This document shows positions 40,208 through 49,484 of a stretch of DNA of 64,000 nt, piece after piece. Every line of letters begins with the position of its first letter. Position 1 is the stretch's first letter. Location: IMG/VR virus record IMGVR_UViG_3300037258_000358, positions 1-64,000 of that record. One strand, 5' to 3'. Below the pieces are notes generated by a model. The model was not told the origin of the DNA. It did not search any database and saw only the letters and a program-made list of their open reading frames with translations. The translations under genes and the position numbers were made by a program. This DNA comes from a virus.

Positions 40208-40998
40208 GCGTAGAGGCCTACTTGGGGACGCCGCGCCATCGCTGGCTGCTCGACGAACCGGAACGACAGCCAGCCCGCGAACAGCGCCATCGGGAGCGCG
40301 GTGATGAAGAGCCAGATCGGCTCATGGACGCCGGCCATGACCAGGACGCCCTGGATCGGCCAGCCGTAGAGGTAGGTCCCGAACGAGATATCCGGGATGC
40401 GCGGTAGCGGCAGGCGAAGGCGCCCGATGTGCGCATGGAACCCGGCGCCAACCAGGAAGGCCGCGAACATGCGATAGACGCTGGCGGCCGGGAACGAGAT
40501 CGCCAGGATGATGAAGAGTGTCGTCACCATGATCCAGATATCCGGGCGCCGCAGGAAGGGCGCGAACAGGAGCGGAACGGCCGCATAGCAGGCGACCTCC
40601 CAGAAGATCGTGTACATCGGCGCGTCGACGGGAATGCCTCCGAACGGCCGCGCGCCAGGCGCCTGCAGCGTCAGGAGACGGCCGACATCGGCCAGCGTCG
40701 GGCTCGCGCCAAGCGACGGCCCGATCAGAAGCGCGCAGACCAGGAACGCCGTCGCGTAGCCCGGCAGGATCCGGAGCGCGCGTTTGCGGGCGAACCGGAC
40801 CGCGTCAGGATCGGAGCGCCAACTGGCGGTCACCAACGCCCCGGAGAGCATGAAGAAGCCCAGGACACACCAGCCGCCGAGCCCCAGCCCAAATGCGCTC
40901 GGCTCAGCACCCGCTTCGCACCAGGGATTGCAGTGCGATAGGATCACGCCGCTGGCGAGCGCGAGACGGATGGACGTCAGGTCAGTGCGGGGGGTCAT
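40204..40998 (-). CDS. Acyltransferase-3 family membrane protein
   Basis: 264 aa with about eight TM helices. SIRLALASGVILSHCNPWCE (R..H motif), GGWCVLGFFMLSGALVTASW, FARKRALRILPGYATAF and the SFRFVEQP end are hallmarks of OafA/OPT-like acyltransferases that O-acetylate surface sugars. In phages this can change the host O-antigen or capsule and block superinfection. Confidence 0.82.
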   Translation of the reverse strand: MTPRTDLTSIRLALASGVILSHCNPWCEAGAEPSAFGLGLGGWCVLGFFMLSGALVTASWRSDPDAVRFARKRALRILPGYATAFLVCALLIGPSLGASPTLADVGRLLTLQAPGARPFGGIPVDAPMYTIFWEVACYAAVPLLFAPFLRRPDIWIMVTTLFIILAISFPAASVYRMFAAFLVGAGFHAHIGRLRLPLPRIPDISFGTYLYGWPIQGVLVMAGVHEPIWLFITALPMALFAGWLSFRFVEQPAMARRPQVGLYA

Positions 40999-41219
40999 GG
41001 ACGCTTCACCAACCCAGCCATGGCCTGGGGAATCCAGTTTCGCGTGTTCGATGCGACGTCGCCGAGCTTGTCGACCGCTGAGGCGAGCGCAGCAACGCCG
41101 ACGCCAATCGCCCCAAGGCCACTCCCGATCGCCAATCCAGCCACGATGATCCCGAAGCCGATGGCGATCCCTGCTCCGAGGATACCCGTCGCCAAATAGT
41201 TCATGTCCGTACCGCTCAT
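40995..41219 (-). CDS. Gly-rich two-helix membrane protein
   Basis: 74 aa; one or two Gly/Ala/Ile-rich TM helices (GAGIAIGFGIIVAGLAIGSG) and a short polar end. ATGA with the upstream gene. Could be holin-like. Confidence 0.5.
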   Translation of the reverse strand: MSGTDMNYLATGILGAGIAIGFGIIVAGLAIGSGLGAIGVGVAALASAVDKLGDVASNTRNWIPQAMAGLVKRP

Positions 41220-42061
41220 GCGCTCAGCCTGAATGATGGCGCCTCAGTCACAGGGAACTCACGCCAGAGACGCCCGTCCAGCAACGCGCCACCCTTGCCA
41301 TTTGCCTTCGGGTCGAGGCGCTCGGCCTCGGCCTTGGAAAGCCCGCGCTCAAAGACGGCCGCGTTCGAACCGTAGTTTCCGAACTGCTTGAAGAAATAGG
41401 CCGAGCCGTAGTCACGGCAGTCGTCGCGGAGGTCGCGGAACCATTGCGGGTCAGAGATCCGGGCGCCCGGGCCGCTCTCCCCGCCTGAGATCGTCCAGTC
41501 AGGCCTGCCGTCGCGGGAAGAGGTATCTGGGAAGCGGAGCGGCCCGACAGCCGGCTCGTAGGAGATGAAGCGCACTACGGCGGGGATGGCCGCCAACTTC
41601 GGCCAGCGCCGATCGAAGTTCTCTTGATCCTCCGTGGTCGTGCCCAGCCAGACGTTCGGATATCCAGAGCCCCAATCGGCAGGAAGGAAGCGCCTGATGT
41701 TCTCGGGGCGCTTGGTCAGGATCAGCCAGTCGAGATCCGGGGTATCGCGGATGACCGTCCACGCCTCGTCACGCCATTCCTTCGGGGCCTTGTTGTCGAA
41801 GAAATCAGAAAGCGAGCACGTGAACACGCGCTGACGGCGCCCATGCTCAGCTTGGAAGCGGCCGGCGTTTCGTTGCCAGCCCAGCGGCGCACCCCAGGTT
41901 TTTGTTCGCTTGCGAATGCCATGCGGACCCCACTCTACCCAACCATATCGAGCATTAAGCGCCTCACTATAGCAATTGTCGCATGCTTTACTCAGCTTGG
42001 TGCAACCCAGCCAGAAATTTTGCGTGCTATCGCACCATTCTATTTTGCTGACCTCAGCCAT
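41216..42061 (-). CDS. Gp37/Gp68 (DUF5131) family protein
   Basis: 281 aa. SKIEWCDSTQNFWLGCTKLS then ACDNCYSEALNARY carries the Cys cluster of the Gp37_Gp68 family; later LILTKRPENIRRFLP, VWLGTTTEDQE and TISGGESGPGAR are also typical. The family is widespread in phages and has a radical-SAM-like Cys motif; function unproven. First gene of the long - strand operon. Confidence 0.85.
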   Translation of the reverse strand: MAEVSKIEWCDSTQNFWLGCTKLSKACDNCYSEALNARYGWVEWGPHGIRKRTKTWGAPLGWQRNAGRFQAEHGRRQRVFTCSLSDFFDNKAPKEWRDEAWTVIRDTPDLDWLILTKRPENIRRFLPADWGSGYPNVWLGTTTEDQENFDRRWPKLAAIPAVVRFISYEPAVGPLRFPDTSSRDGRPDWTISGGESGPGARISDPQWFRDLRDDCRDYGSAYFFKQFGNYGSNAAVFERGLSKAEAERLDPKANGKGGALLDGRLWREFPVTEAPSFRLSA

Positions 42062-42210
42062 TATTCAAATGCTCCGGTTGCAGGGGCGCGCAGATAGGCG
42101 ACTCGCCCCCGTTGCCAATCGAGGTTACGATCACCAGTCTGGCTGGTCTTGGAGGCCATCATGTTTCCCGGTCGAGGACGGTATTCGAATCGTAGTCTCA
42201 GCGCCGCTCT

Positions 42211-42230
42211 CGTGCAACCATATTTGCACG
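42211..42230. promoter_or_regulatory. Inverted-repeat operator before the terminase operon
   Basis: CGTGCAA-CCATAT-TTGCACG, perfect 7-bp arms, ending 10 bp before the terminase small subunit ATG. Related site at 23456-23475. The divergent gap 42062-42240 otherwise has no clear promoter; TTGGCA/TATCTG on the - strand is a weak candidate. Confidence 0.55.
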
Positions 42231-42240
42231 GCGCTCTCTG

Positions 42241-42744
42241 ATGGCTGACCGGGAACTCATCAACGACGAGACGACCCGGATGACAATCCAGGGCCTCGCT
42301 TCCATCTTCGCGACGCAGGAAGAGGCCGCCGCAGTCCTGGGCGTCAAGCCGACCAGGTTCATGACCTTCGTGCGCGACAATCCGGACGTCATGGAAATCT
42401 GGGAGCGGGGAGGGCGGATCGGCAAGGTGTCGGTGCGCCGCAAGCAGTTCGCCCTGGCCGATCGCAACGTCGGCATGGCCATCTGGCTCGGCAAGCAGTT
42501 CCTCGGCCAGCGCGACGACCCCCTCGATGGCAAGCAGAAACTCGACGATGACGGGCGCGTCGCCGTTCCCACCGGAAAGGGCCTGACCACGGAGGACAAG
42601 CGTGAACTCGAGCGGATTCTCTCAAAGGCTGCGGGGAACGAGACTGGAAGTGCCGCCGGGCCTGGACCTGAAGCAGATCCAGAAGGAGCTGGCGGGGGAG
42701 AGCCTGAGGGACTTCATCCGCATCGGCTGGCCGCAGATCGATAA
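42241..42744 (+). CDS. Terminase small subunit
   Basis: 167 aa. SIFATQEEAAAVLGVKPTRF (HTH), then GGRIGKVSVRRKQFALADRN and GMAIWLGKQFLGQRDDP match the phage small terminase pattern. It binds packaging sites and recruits the large subunit. The last ~45 residues overlap the large subunit in another frame. Confidence 0.8.
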   Translation: MADRELINDETTRMTIQGLASIFATQEEAAAVLGVKPTRFMTFVRDNPDVMEIWERGGRIGKVSVRRKQFALADRNVGMAIWLGKQFLGQRDDPLDGKQKLDDDGRVAVPTGKGLTTEDKRELERILSKAAGNETGSAAGPGPEADPEGAGGGEPEGLHPHRLAADR

Positions 42745-44218
42745 ATCCAGCTTCGTTCCTGGATTTCACATTGATGCAATTTGCGACCACCTAGAAGCGG
42801 TCACCCGCGGCGAGATCACCCGCCTGCTGATCAACATTCCACCTCGTCACATGAAATCGTCAGGTGTCTGCGTGGCGTGGCCGGCTTGGATCTGGGCGCA
42901 GGAACCGAACGAGGAAGGCGACTATCCGACCAAGGGCTTCTGGGGCCCGTCGGTGCAATTCCTGTACGCCAGCTACGCCCAGAGCCTCTCGAACCGGGAT
43001 AGCGCCAAGTGCCGCCGGCTGATGCGCTCGCCCTGGTACCGGAGGAATTGGGGCCACCTCTTCGAGTTCTCGGGCGACCAGAACGCCAAGATCCGGTTCG
43101 AAAATGACCAGATGGGCTATCGGATCGCCACCTCGGTCGATGGCCTGGCGACAGGAGAGGGCGGCGACATCGTCGTCGTCGACGACCCGCACAACACCAA
43201 GCAGGCTGAATCGGAGACCGTCCGCGAGGCGTGCCTGACCTGGTGGGACGAGACCATGTCCACCCGCCTCAATGACCCTCGCACGGGCGCGTTCGTTATC
43301 ATCATGCAGCGGTTGCATGAAAACGACCTGACCGGCCACATCCTGGAAACCGAGGGCGCTGACTGGACGCATCTGTGCCTCCCGGCCAGGTTCGAGCCAG
43401 ATCACCCGACCGTATGGGCCCGCGATCCGAGGACGGAACTCGGCCAGCTCCTCTGGCCCGTGCGCGTGCCGGAAACGACGATGGTCAAGCTCGAGCGACG
43501 CCTTGGGCCCTACGCCGTGGCGGGCCAGCTCCAGCAACGCCCGGCGCCGCGGGAAGGCGGCCTCTTCAAGCATGAGTATTTCGAACACGCGATGATCGAC
43601 CGCGCCAATCTGCCGCAGGGCCGCGTCCGCGTACGGCATTGGGACTTGGCGGCGACGGAATTGAAGGCGACGGATATGCGCGGCGCCCGGACCGCCGGCG
43701 TCCTGATGAGCCGGTCGATGGACGGCCGCTATTTCGTTGAGGACTGCCGGACGGCGGCGAAGGGCGGCAATGCCGTCAAGAAGCTGATCCACGAAGTCGC
43801 CGTGCTCGAGGATGGAAAGGGCGTGACGATCTCGCTCCCCCAGGATCCGGGACAGGCCGGCAAGACTCAGCGGCGCGATTTCATGGTCCTGCTGGACGGG
43901 TTCGTCGTGCGCAGCTCGCTGGAGGGCGCCGAGGGCAGCAAGGAAAAGCGCGCCGAACCCTTCGCCACGCAATGCGAGGCGGGGAACGTCTATCTGGTGA
44001 AGGCGCCCTGGAACAAGGAATTCCTCGACGAGATCACCATGTTCCCGGGAGGCGTGCGCAAGGACATCGTCGACGCCTGTTCGGGCGCCTATACGAAGCT
44101 CGTTCCGCACCCGGCCATGCTCATCGGCCAACAGCCGATCGTGGGCGGCATCCTCATCGAGGGCGTCAAGGAGGTCGAGGGCTACATGGAACAGGACTTC
44201 CTCAACGCGATGAGTTGA
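42602..44218 (+). CDS. terL: Terminase large subunit
   Basis: 538 aa from GTG 42602. ATPase: NIPPRHMKSSG (Walker A-like), GDIVVVDDPHN (Walker B), QRLHENDLTGHIL (coupling motif). Nuclease: RHWDLAATE (first Asp), later SLPQDPGQAG and DIVDACSGAY. It packages DNA into the procapsid and cuts concatemers. The 143-bp overlap with the small subunit is long; a later start is possible. Confidence 0.9.
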   Translation: MNSSGFSQRLRGTRLEVPPGLDLKQIQKELAGESLRDFIRIGWPQIDKSSFVPGFHIDAICDHLEAVTRGEITRLLINIPPRHMKSSGVCVAWPAWIWAQEPNEEGDYPTKGFWGPSVQFLYASYAQSLSNRDSAKCRRLMRSPWYRRNWGHLFEFSGDQNAKIRFENDQMGYRIATSVDGLATGEGGDIVVVDDPHNTKQAESETVREACLTWWDETMSTRLNDPRTGAFVIIMQRLHENDLTGHILETEGADWTHLCLPARFEPDHPTVWARDPRTELGQLLWPVRVPETTMVKLERRLGPYAVAGQLQQRPAPREGGLFKHEYFEHAMIDRANLPQGRVRVRHWDLAATELKATDMRGARTAGVLMSRSMDGRYFVEDCRTAAKGGNAVKKLIHEVAVLEDGKGVTISLPQDPGQAGKTQRRDFMVLLDGFVVRSSLEGAEGSKEKRAEPFATQCEAGNVYLVKAPWNKEFLDEITMFPGGVRKDIVDACSGAYTKLVPHPAMLIGQQPIVGGILIEGVKEVEGYMEQDFLNAMS

Positions 44219-44245
44219 GTCATGCTGGGAGCCTCGGAGGGCCAG

Positions 44246-44404
44246 ATGGCAAATTATAGGTTTGTGAATTCGACCGGCCCAATCATCCGCCTTTTCGTCG
44301 CCGGCATCCTCTTCCTGAAGAACGGCAGGTCCGTCATCGTTCAGGGCCGCAAGGAAGTCGCCATTTGCAAGGCGAATGACCAGCTGACCTACGTCGTCGA
44401 TTAG
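44246..44404 (+). CDS. Hypothetical protein, 52 aa
   Basis: GGAGG lies 7 bp before ATG 44246; ATG 44222 is an alternative. Beta-rich; no motif. Lies between terminase and portal genes. Confidence 0.5.
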   Translation: MANYRFVNSTGPIIRLFVAGILFLKNGRSVIVQGRKEVAICKANDQLTYVVD

Positions 44405-44472
44405 CCACCGTCTTTCGCCGGACGGCGCAACACGTTAGCGTCACGTCCGAACCCCGGGGGCGTCGACCAGCG

Positions 44473-46197
44473 TTGGCCAAGAGCACCAACTCCACACAGA
44501 CGCAGTCAAGGGGCATCGCCGGCGCCGCCGGATCGTTCGGCTACGGCGGTACGGCTGACACGTCCTACGGGGCGACATCCAATATCTTCGGCTCGCTGCT
44601 GGGTATCTTCCGGCCGCCCAAGGCCAATCCCTACGCCGAATCAGGCCGGATGGGGACGGCCGTCTGGGGCGGCTTCGTCCAGAATATCGAGAAAGACCCC
44701 CGGCTCTATGGCCAGAACCGATATCGGACAGCGTCCGACATCCTGGCCAATGTGTCGATCGTCGCCGCAGGGCTGCGTTTCTTCCTGAACCTCGTCGCGG
44801 TGCCGGCCTGGACGGTGAAGCCCGTCGAGGACATGCCGCATGGGCAGTCGTCGGACGAAGCCAAGCGCCTCGCTGACTTTGCCCAGGATTGCATCGAGGA
44901 TCTCGACACGGCCTGGACGCGGGTCGTGCGCCGCTCGGGGATGTTCCGCTTCCACGGGTTCGGGATTCAGGAATGGACTGCGCGCCGGCGCGAGGATGGC
45001 CTGATCGGCCTGCGCGACATGGAACAGCGCCCGCAGCATACGATCGAGCGGTGGGAACTGGCCGACGACGGCACGATCCTGGGCGTATGGCAGCGGTGGC
45101 CACAGAATGGCCAGCTGCTCTTCATTCCGCGCGAGAAGGTCGTTTACCTGGTAGACGACATGATGACCGACAGCCCCGAAGGGTTGGGCATGTTCCGTCA
45201 TCTGGTCGATCCGGCCGAGCGCCTGCGCCGCTATCTGAAGATGGAGGGCATCGGCTACGAGCGCGACATGCGCGGACTGCCTATGGGCCGCGCACCGCTG
45301 GCCGAGATCAATCAGCAGGTCGCCAACGGCACGATCACCAAGCGGCAGGGCGAAGAAGCGATTTCCGCCATCCGCAAGTTCGTCCAGCTCCAGGCGAAGG
45401 AAGTGGACTCCTCCCTGTTGGTCGACTCGGCCGCCTACATCGGGCCCACGTCGGACGGCTTTACCGTCTCTCCCGTCCACAAATGGGACGTGGAACTTCT
45501 GAAGGCTGGATCGGCCGGCTTCAAGGAGTTGGGCGACGCCATCGACCGCGTGACCCACGACATGGCGCGGATCCTCGGCGTGGAGACGCTGCTTCTGGGG
45601 AGCCATGGCCAGGGATCGGGCTCGAGGGCGCTCTCGGAGGACAAGTCGCGCAACCTCTATCTCGCCGTCGACTCCACGGTCGATGACATCGCCGAGGGCA
45701 TGCGGCGCGACGCCTTAGGTGCGATCTGGATGCTGAACGGCCTTCCCAGGCGCCTGATGCCGAAACTCCATACGGAGGACGTCGCCTTCAAGGACGTGTC
45801 GTCGGTGGCCAAGGCCCTGGCCGACATGGCGACGGCTGGGGCGATCCTCGCGCCCGATGACCCGGCGATCAACGATGTCCGCGATCTTCTGGGAATCTCG
45901 CGCCAGCCGCAGGGCGATGGCGCGGCTGCCGTCGCGGCGGCGATGTTGCCACGGGCGCTCCCCCCGAAGGGCGGCGCCGTGGACCCGACGGGTGGCCAAC
46001 CGCCTGATGGCGGAACGCCGCCCAAGCCGTCCGGACGCTCCGGACGTGCGATCAATGATGGCAGGCCGAAGGGCAAGATCCCGACCGAGACGAGCGCATC
46101 GCATGCGCCGCAGCCGGGGCCGACGCCGGCTGCACCAGGGTCGCCGCAGACAAGCGGCAAAACCCGCAACGTCACTTCGAGTTCGACGATCCGATGA
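44473..46197 (+). CDS. Portal protein (DUF935-like)
   Basis: 574 aa from TTG. NRYRTASDILANVSIVAAGL, PIx-like EDGLIGLRDMEQRPQHTIER, LPMGRAPLAEINQ, a long helix and LGVETLLLGSHGQGSGSRAL resemble Mu-gp29/DUF935-type portals. The dodecameric portal is the DNA gateway. C-terminal ~100 residues are Pro/Gly/Ser-rich and disordered. Confidence 0.82.
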   Translation: MAKSTNSTQTQSRGIAGAAGSFGYGGTADTSYGATSNIFGSLLGIFRPPKANPYAESGRMGTAVWGGFVQNIEKDPRLYGQNRYRTASDILANVSIVAAGLRFFLNLVAVPAWTVKPVEDMPHGQSSDEAKRLADFAQDCIEDLDTAWTRVVRRSGMFRFHGFGIQEWTARRREDGLIGLRDMEQRPQHTIERWELADDGTILGVWQRWPQNGQLLFIPREKVVYLVDDMMTDSPEGLGMFRHLVDPAERLRRYLKMEGIGYERDMRGLPMGRAPLAEINQQVANGTITKRQGEEAISAIRKFVQLQAKEVDSSLLVDSAAYIGPTSDGFTVSPVHKWDVELLKAGSAGFKELGDAIDRVTHDMARILGVETLLLGSHGQGSGSRALSEDKSRNLYLAVDSTVDDIAEGMRRDALGAIWMLNGLPRRLMPKLHTEDVAFKDVSSVAKALADMATAGAILAPDDPAINDVRDLLGISRQPQGDGAAAVAAAMLPRALPPKGGAVDPTGGQPPDGGTPPKPSGRSGRAINDGRPKGKIPTETSASHAPQPGPTPAAPGSPQTSGKTRNVTSSSTIR

Positions 46198-46670
46198 CCT
46201 TCATCCTTGGAACCCGTTCGCTTCAGACTCTTCAGGGCGTCGAGCCTCGGCTGGTTGCCGTGGCCAGACTTGCCATCTCGATCACCGAGCAGGATTTCGC
46301 GATCTTCCCGCCTGGCGGAGTCCGCACCCTGGCCGAAGAGAAACAGCTTGTCGCCGAAGGAAAGTCGCATAGCCTCAAGAGCCATCACCTCATCCAGGCC
46401 AACGGCTTTGGCGGCGCATGCGATGCGGTTCCGTGGGTAGGCGGAGGACCGGTCTGGGAATGGCCGAGGATTTTCCTCATCGCCCGCGCTTTCCAGGCGG
46501 CGTTCGCTCAGCTTGGTATCGAGGGCACCTGGGGCGCCGTTTGGGACAAGCTGATGAGCGAGTATGGCGATCCGGCCGCCGAGGAAGCGGCCTACGTGCG
46601 GCGCATGCAGGCTGGCGGCTCGCACGATGTATTCGTCGACGGGCCGCACTTCGAATTGGGACGGAACTGA
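46194..46670 (+). CDS. M15-family peptidase endolysin
   Basis: 158 aa. TFILGTRSLQTLQGVEPRLV, GVRTLAEEKQLVAEGKSHSL, SHHLIQANGFGGACDAVPWV and DGPHFEL match the L-Ala-D-Glu peptidase (M15C) pattern with zinc ligands His..Asp..His. No signal or TM, so a holin would be needed. It sits in the head operon between portal and connector, an unusual place. Insertions in the S-H-L...D loop are seen. Confidence 0.78.
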   Translation: MTFILGTRSLQTLQGVEPRLVAVARLAISITEQDFAIFPPGGVRTLAEEKQLVAEGKSHSLKSHHLIQANGFGGACDAVPWVGGGPVWEWPRIFLIARAFQAAFAQLGIEGTWGAVWDKLMSEYGDPAAEEAAYVRRMQAGGSHDVFVDGPHFELGRN

Positions 46671-46671
46671 A

Positions 46672-47241
46672 ATGCCCTATGTCGAAATTCCGCAGAGCGG
46701 CGGCGTCGAATACGACACGTACATCGACCTGGCGGACGCCGATATCTATCTGGCGGCCCAGATCACGGCGACGGGCTGGGCGGCCGCGACTCCAGACCAG
46801 CGATCGGCGGCGATCGTCTCGATGACGCGGACGATCAACCGCCAGACCTGGCAGGGAAAGCCGAGCGATGGCTTCGAGTCGGCGGCCTGGATGGCATTTC
46901 CGAGAAGCGGCCTCGTCTATCGGGACGGATCGCCCGTCGATCCGACGACGGTTCCTCAGGAGGTGATCGACGCCACATGCGAGGGTGCGTCCTACATGCT
47001 GAACGGCGTCCCGATCCAGGACGAGTCGTCGACCTTCAATCCGACCAAGATCATCAAGGCCGGGTCGGTGATGCTCGAGAGTTTCCGCCTGATCGAGCCG
47101 CTGCCGCGCTTCCAGCCGGCCGTGCAGGAGTTGATCGGCCAATGGCTGGGGGGTGGCCCGCTGGCGACGGGGGCCGAGTCGTCCGGGACGGAAGGCCGCT
47201 CGGTCATGAAAGAGCAGTACAACGTAAACCAGGGCTTCTGA
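46672..47241 (+). CDS. Head-tail connector (DnaT-like family)
   Basis: 189 aa. YDTYIDLADADIYLAAQITA, W..AT.DQRSAAIVSMTRTI, NRQTWQGKP and VPQEVIDATCEGASYML fit phage connector/DnaT-like ssDNA-binding annotation. Likely adaptor of the portal ring. Confidence 0.7.
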   Translation: MPYVEIPQSGGVEYDTYIDLADADIYLAAQITATGWAAATPDQRSAAIVSMTRTINRQTWQGKPSDGFESAAWMAFPRSGLVYRDGSPVDPTTVPQEVIDATCEGASYMLNGVPIQDESSTFNPTKIIKAGSVMLESFRLIEPLPRFQPAVQELIGQWLGGGPLATGAESSGTEGRSVMKEQYNVNQGF

Positions 47242-47242
47242 G

Positions 47243-48217
47243 GTGCCGTTGCTCCGGCCGGCGCTCGCCAGACGGTCTGTTCCGGTCCATGCGCGCCCGA
47301 GCCTGCGGCCTCCGCATGAAAAGGGCCTCAGCGCCGTGCTTTCCGGAATGCATGGCCTGGGCGACAACATCTATCAGCGCGCCTACGTGAAGGCCCTGTC
47401 CGAGCAGATCGGCAACGTCTGGCTGTCGACGCCATGGCCGCAGCTCTATGCCGACCTCGACAAGGTGCACTGCATGCGAACGGGGACAAAGCTCCGCACT
47501 CAGGCGAAGAACGAGAGGATTGCCGACTGCTGGAATGTCGCGCCGTTTCCAAGATCGCCGCCTCGCCGGGTGTTCTATTCGCCGCGGGACATGTTCGACG
47601 GGATGTCGATCTTCGAAGCGATGGGCGGCGTGTTCCCGGGCCTTGAGCCGAAAGAACTGAGTCTCCCCGCCGTCCTGACGACGACGCCGCGGGGTCCGCG
47701 CCCTACATCCAGGCCGCTGGCGATCATCCGGCCGCCGACGGTGCGCCGCGAATGGCGGAACGATTCGCGCAATTGCGACCCGACCGCCCTGGCGCAGATC
47801 TCACGGTTCCTGATGCGCACGCACCACGTCATGTCGGTTGCGGACCTTCAGGACGGTGAGGAATGGCTCGTGGGGGCGCCTCCCCCGGCACACGCCCACC
47901 TGCACCGCGGCGAAATCCGGATGATGGAACTGCTCGATCTCTGCCGGGATGCAGCCGTCCTGGTCGGACCACCAGGCTGGCTGGCGCCCTTCGGCATCGC
48001 CTCGCGGACGCCGACATTCATCGTCCTGGGAGGCCAGGGTGGGCACAATGGACCGGACAAGCTCCAACCCGAATGGCTCGGTCCCGGGAAGCTGGCCTAT
48101 GCGATGCCGGACCGTTTCTGTCAGTGCGGCGACAATCGGCATTCCTGCGACAAGCGAATCAGCAATCCTCTCGCTCAATTCTCCAGATGGGCGAAAGCAG
48201 CCGGGGTGATCGGATGA
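47243..48217 (+). CDS. GT9-like glycosyltransferase in the head operon
   Basis: 324 aa from GTG. AVLSGMHGLGDNIYQRAYVK at the N-terminus and RDAAVLVGPPGWLAPFGIAS then TPTFIVLGGQGGHNGPDKLQ at the C-terminus match a heptosyltransferase-like GT-B fold with a Gly loop. It is followed by a methyltransferase, and both are flanked by virion genes. They may decorate capsid or tail protein sugars (inference). Confidence 0.6.
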   Translation: MPLLRPALARRSVPVHARPSLRPPHEKGLSAVLSGMHGLGDNIYQRAYVKALSEQIGNVWLSTPWPQLYADLDKVHCMRTGTKLRTQAKNERIADCWNVAPFPRSPPRRVFYSPRDMFDGMSIFEAMGGVFPGLEPKELSLPAVLTTTPRGPRPTSRPLAIIRPPTVRREWRNDSRNCDPTALAQISRFLMRTHHVMSVADLQDGEEWLVGAPPPAHAHLHRGEIRMMELLDLCRDAAVLVGPPGWLAPFGIASRTPTFIVLGGQGGHNGPDKLQPEWLGPGKLAYAMPDRFCQCGDNRHSCDKRISNPLAQFSRWAKAAGVIG

Positions 48218-48906
48218 ACATGATCGTGGATATTTCAGGGGCCAACCGGTGCCTGGAGGCCATGGCCCACGACAAGTTCCAATGGTTCCCGCAGTTGGGC
48301 GTCGGGTACATCGAAGTCCAGCATCCGCAGTATGACCAGGTCTATTTCGACAACTATCGCCGTCTGGCCAGCACCGACATCGGCAAGCGCCTGAACGCCT
48401 TTCGCGTCGAGATCGTCGAGACTTACGCTTCGGTCTCCTGCCCGGTTCTGGATGTGGGCGTCGGCGCCGGGTCCTTCATTGACGCCTACATGCGAGCCGG
48501 AAGGCGCAACGTCGCAGGCTATGACGTCAATCCGGCCGGCGTCGCGTGGCTCGCCTCGCGCGGGATCTTCCGTGATCTCTATGATGGCGACTGGCCGTGC
48601 GCGACATTCTGGGACAGCCTCGAGCACATCCGCGACCCGGCCTTGGCCCTGGCCCATGTGAGCCGGACGGCGGTCATTTCCCTGCCGATCTTCAAGGGAT
48701 GCGATCACGCCCTCGGCTCCAAGCACTTCAAGCCGTCGGAACACTACTGGTACTTCACGCATGAAGGATTCACGCGCTTCGCCGTCGGCCAGGGGTTCGA
48801 CGTCATTTTCTGGACGAACCGCGAAAGCCTGATCGGCCGCGAGGATATCGAGACCTTCGTTCTGAAGCGCCGGAGCGCGGCCCACGTGGCCCATCACCCG
48901 GTTTGA
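48214..48906 (+). CDS. SAM-dependent methyltransferase
   Basis: 230 aa. Motif I CPVLDVGVGAGSFIDAYMRA, motif II GYDVNPAG, FWDSLEHIRDPALALAHVSR in the position of a Methyltransf_23 post-motif, then SLPIF. ATGA overlap with the GT gene suggests they share a substrate. Confidence 0.75.
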   Translation: MNMIVDISGANRCLEAMAHDKFQWFPQLGVGYIEVQHPQYDQVYFDNYRRLASTDIGKRLNAFRVEIVETYASVSCPVLDVGVGAGSFIDAYMRAGRRNVAGYDVNPAGVAWLASRGIFRDLYDGDWPCATFWDSLEHIRDPALALAHVSRTAVISLPIFKGCDHALGSKHFKPSEHYWYFTHEGFTRFAVGQGFDVIFWTNRESLIGREDIETFVLKRRSAAHVAHHPV

Positions 48907-49484
48907 TGCTGGCGCTCTGCGTCGGGTCGGCCACCTGCAAGGACGATGACCTCGCCCAAGCGCGCCGACTCGGGATTTCGCAGGCAAAGGGCTGGACGGT
49001 CATTGCCGTCAATCACGCAGCGCTGCATTGGCCCGGCGAATTGCCGCATTGGGCCAGCTTCCACGCCAACTTCTTTCCGCGCTGGACGGCGGAGCGCGCA
49101 GCCCTCGGCCTTCCCGCTGCGGGCCAACTGTGGACGGGGACTAGGCGGCTGATTCCCCAGGCCATGGACATCAGGCAAGTCGGCAATTGGGGAGGATCCA
49201 GCGGCCTTCTCGCCGTATCGGTCGCCCACAGCCTCGGCGCCCATGCCATCGTCTGTTGCGGGATTCCCCTCGATTATCAGCAGGGCCACTTCGACAGTCC
49301 GGACAAGCTCTGGCGAGACGCGGCAAATTACCGAAAAGGATGGGTCAGTCACAAAGCCGAAATGGGCAATTTCGTTAAGTCAGTGTCAGGTTGGACAGCC
49401 GAACTGCTGGGCGCCCCGGAGGAACAGTGGCTTGCGCGGGCTGTCCAGCGTGAGCAATCTCTTGTGGCGGAGGACGTGATATGA
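48906..49484 (+). CDS. Rossmann-like phage protein of the glycan cassette
   Basis: 192 aa; TGATG coupling. GNWGGSSGLLAVSVAHSLGA and CCGIPLDYQQGHF, later KSVSGWTAELLGAPEEQWL, are recalled from a phage family of unknown function. Third member of the cassette. May bind a nucleotide-sugar or act in its synthesis. Confidence 0.55.
   Translation: MLALCVGSATCKDDDLAQARRLGISQAKGWTVIAVNHAALHWPGELPHWASFHANFFPRWTAERAALGLPAAGQLWTGTRRLIPQAMDIRQVGNWGGSSGLLAVSVAHSLGAHAIVCCGIPLDYQQGHFDSPDKLWRDAANYRKGWVSHKAEMGNFVKSVSGWTAELLGAPEEQWLARAVQREQSLVAEDVI

Noticed and set aside
42860-44131. 423-codon frame antisense to terminase
   Set aside because: No motifs; mirrors terL codon bias, unlike the antisense HNH frame inside the intein.
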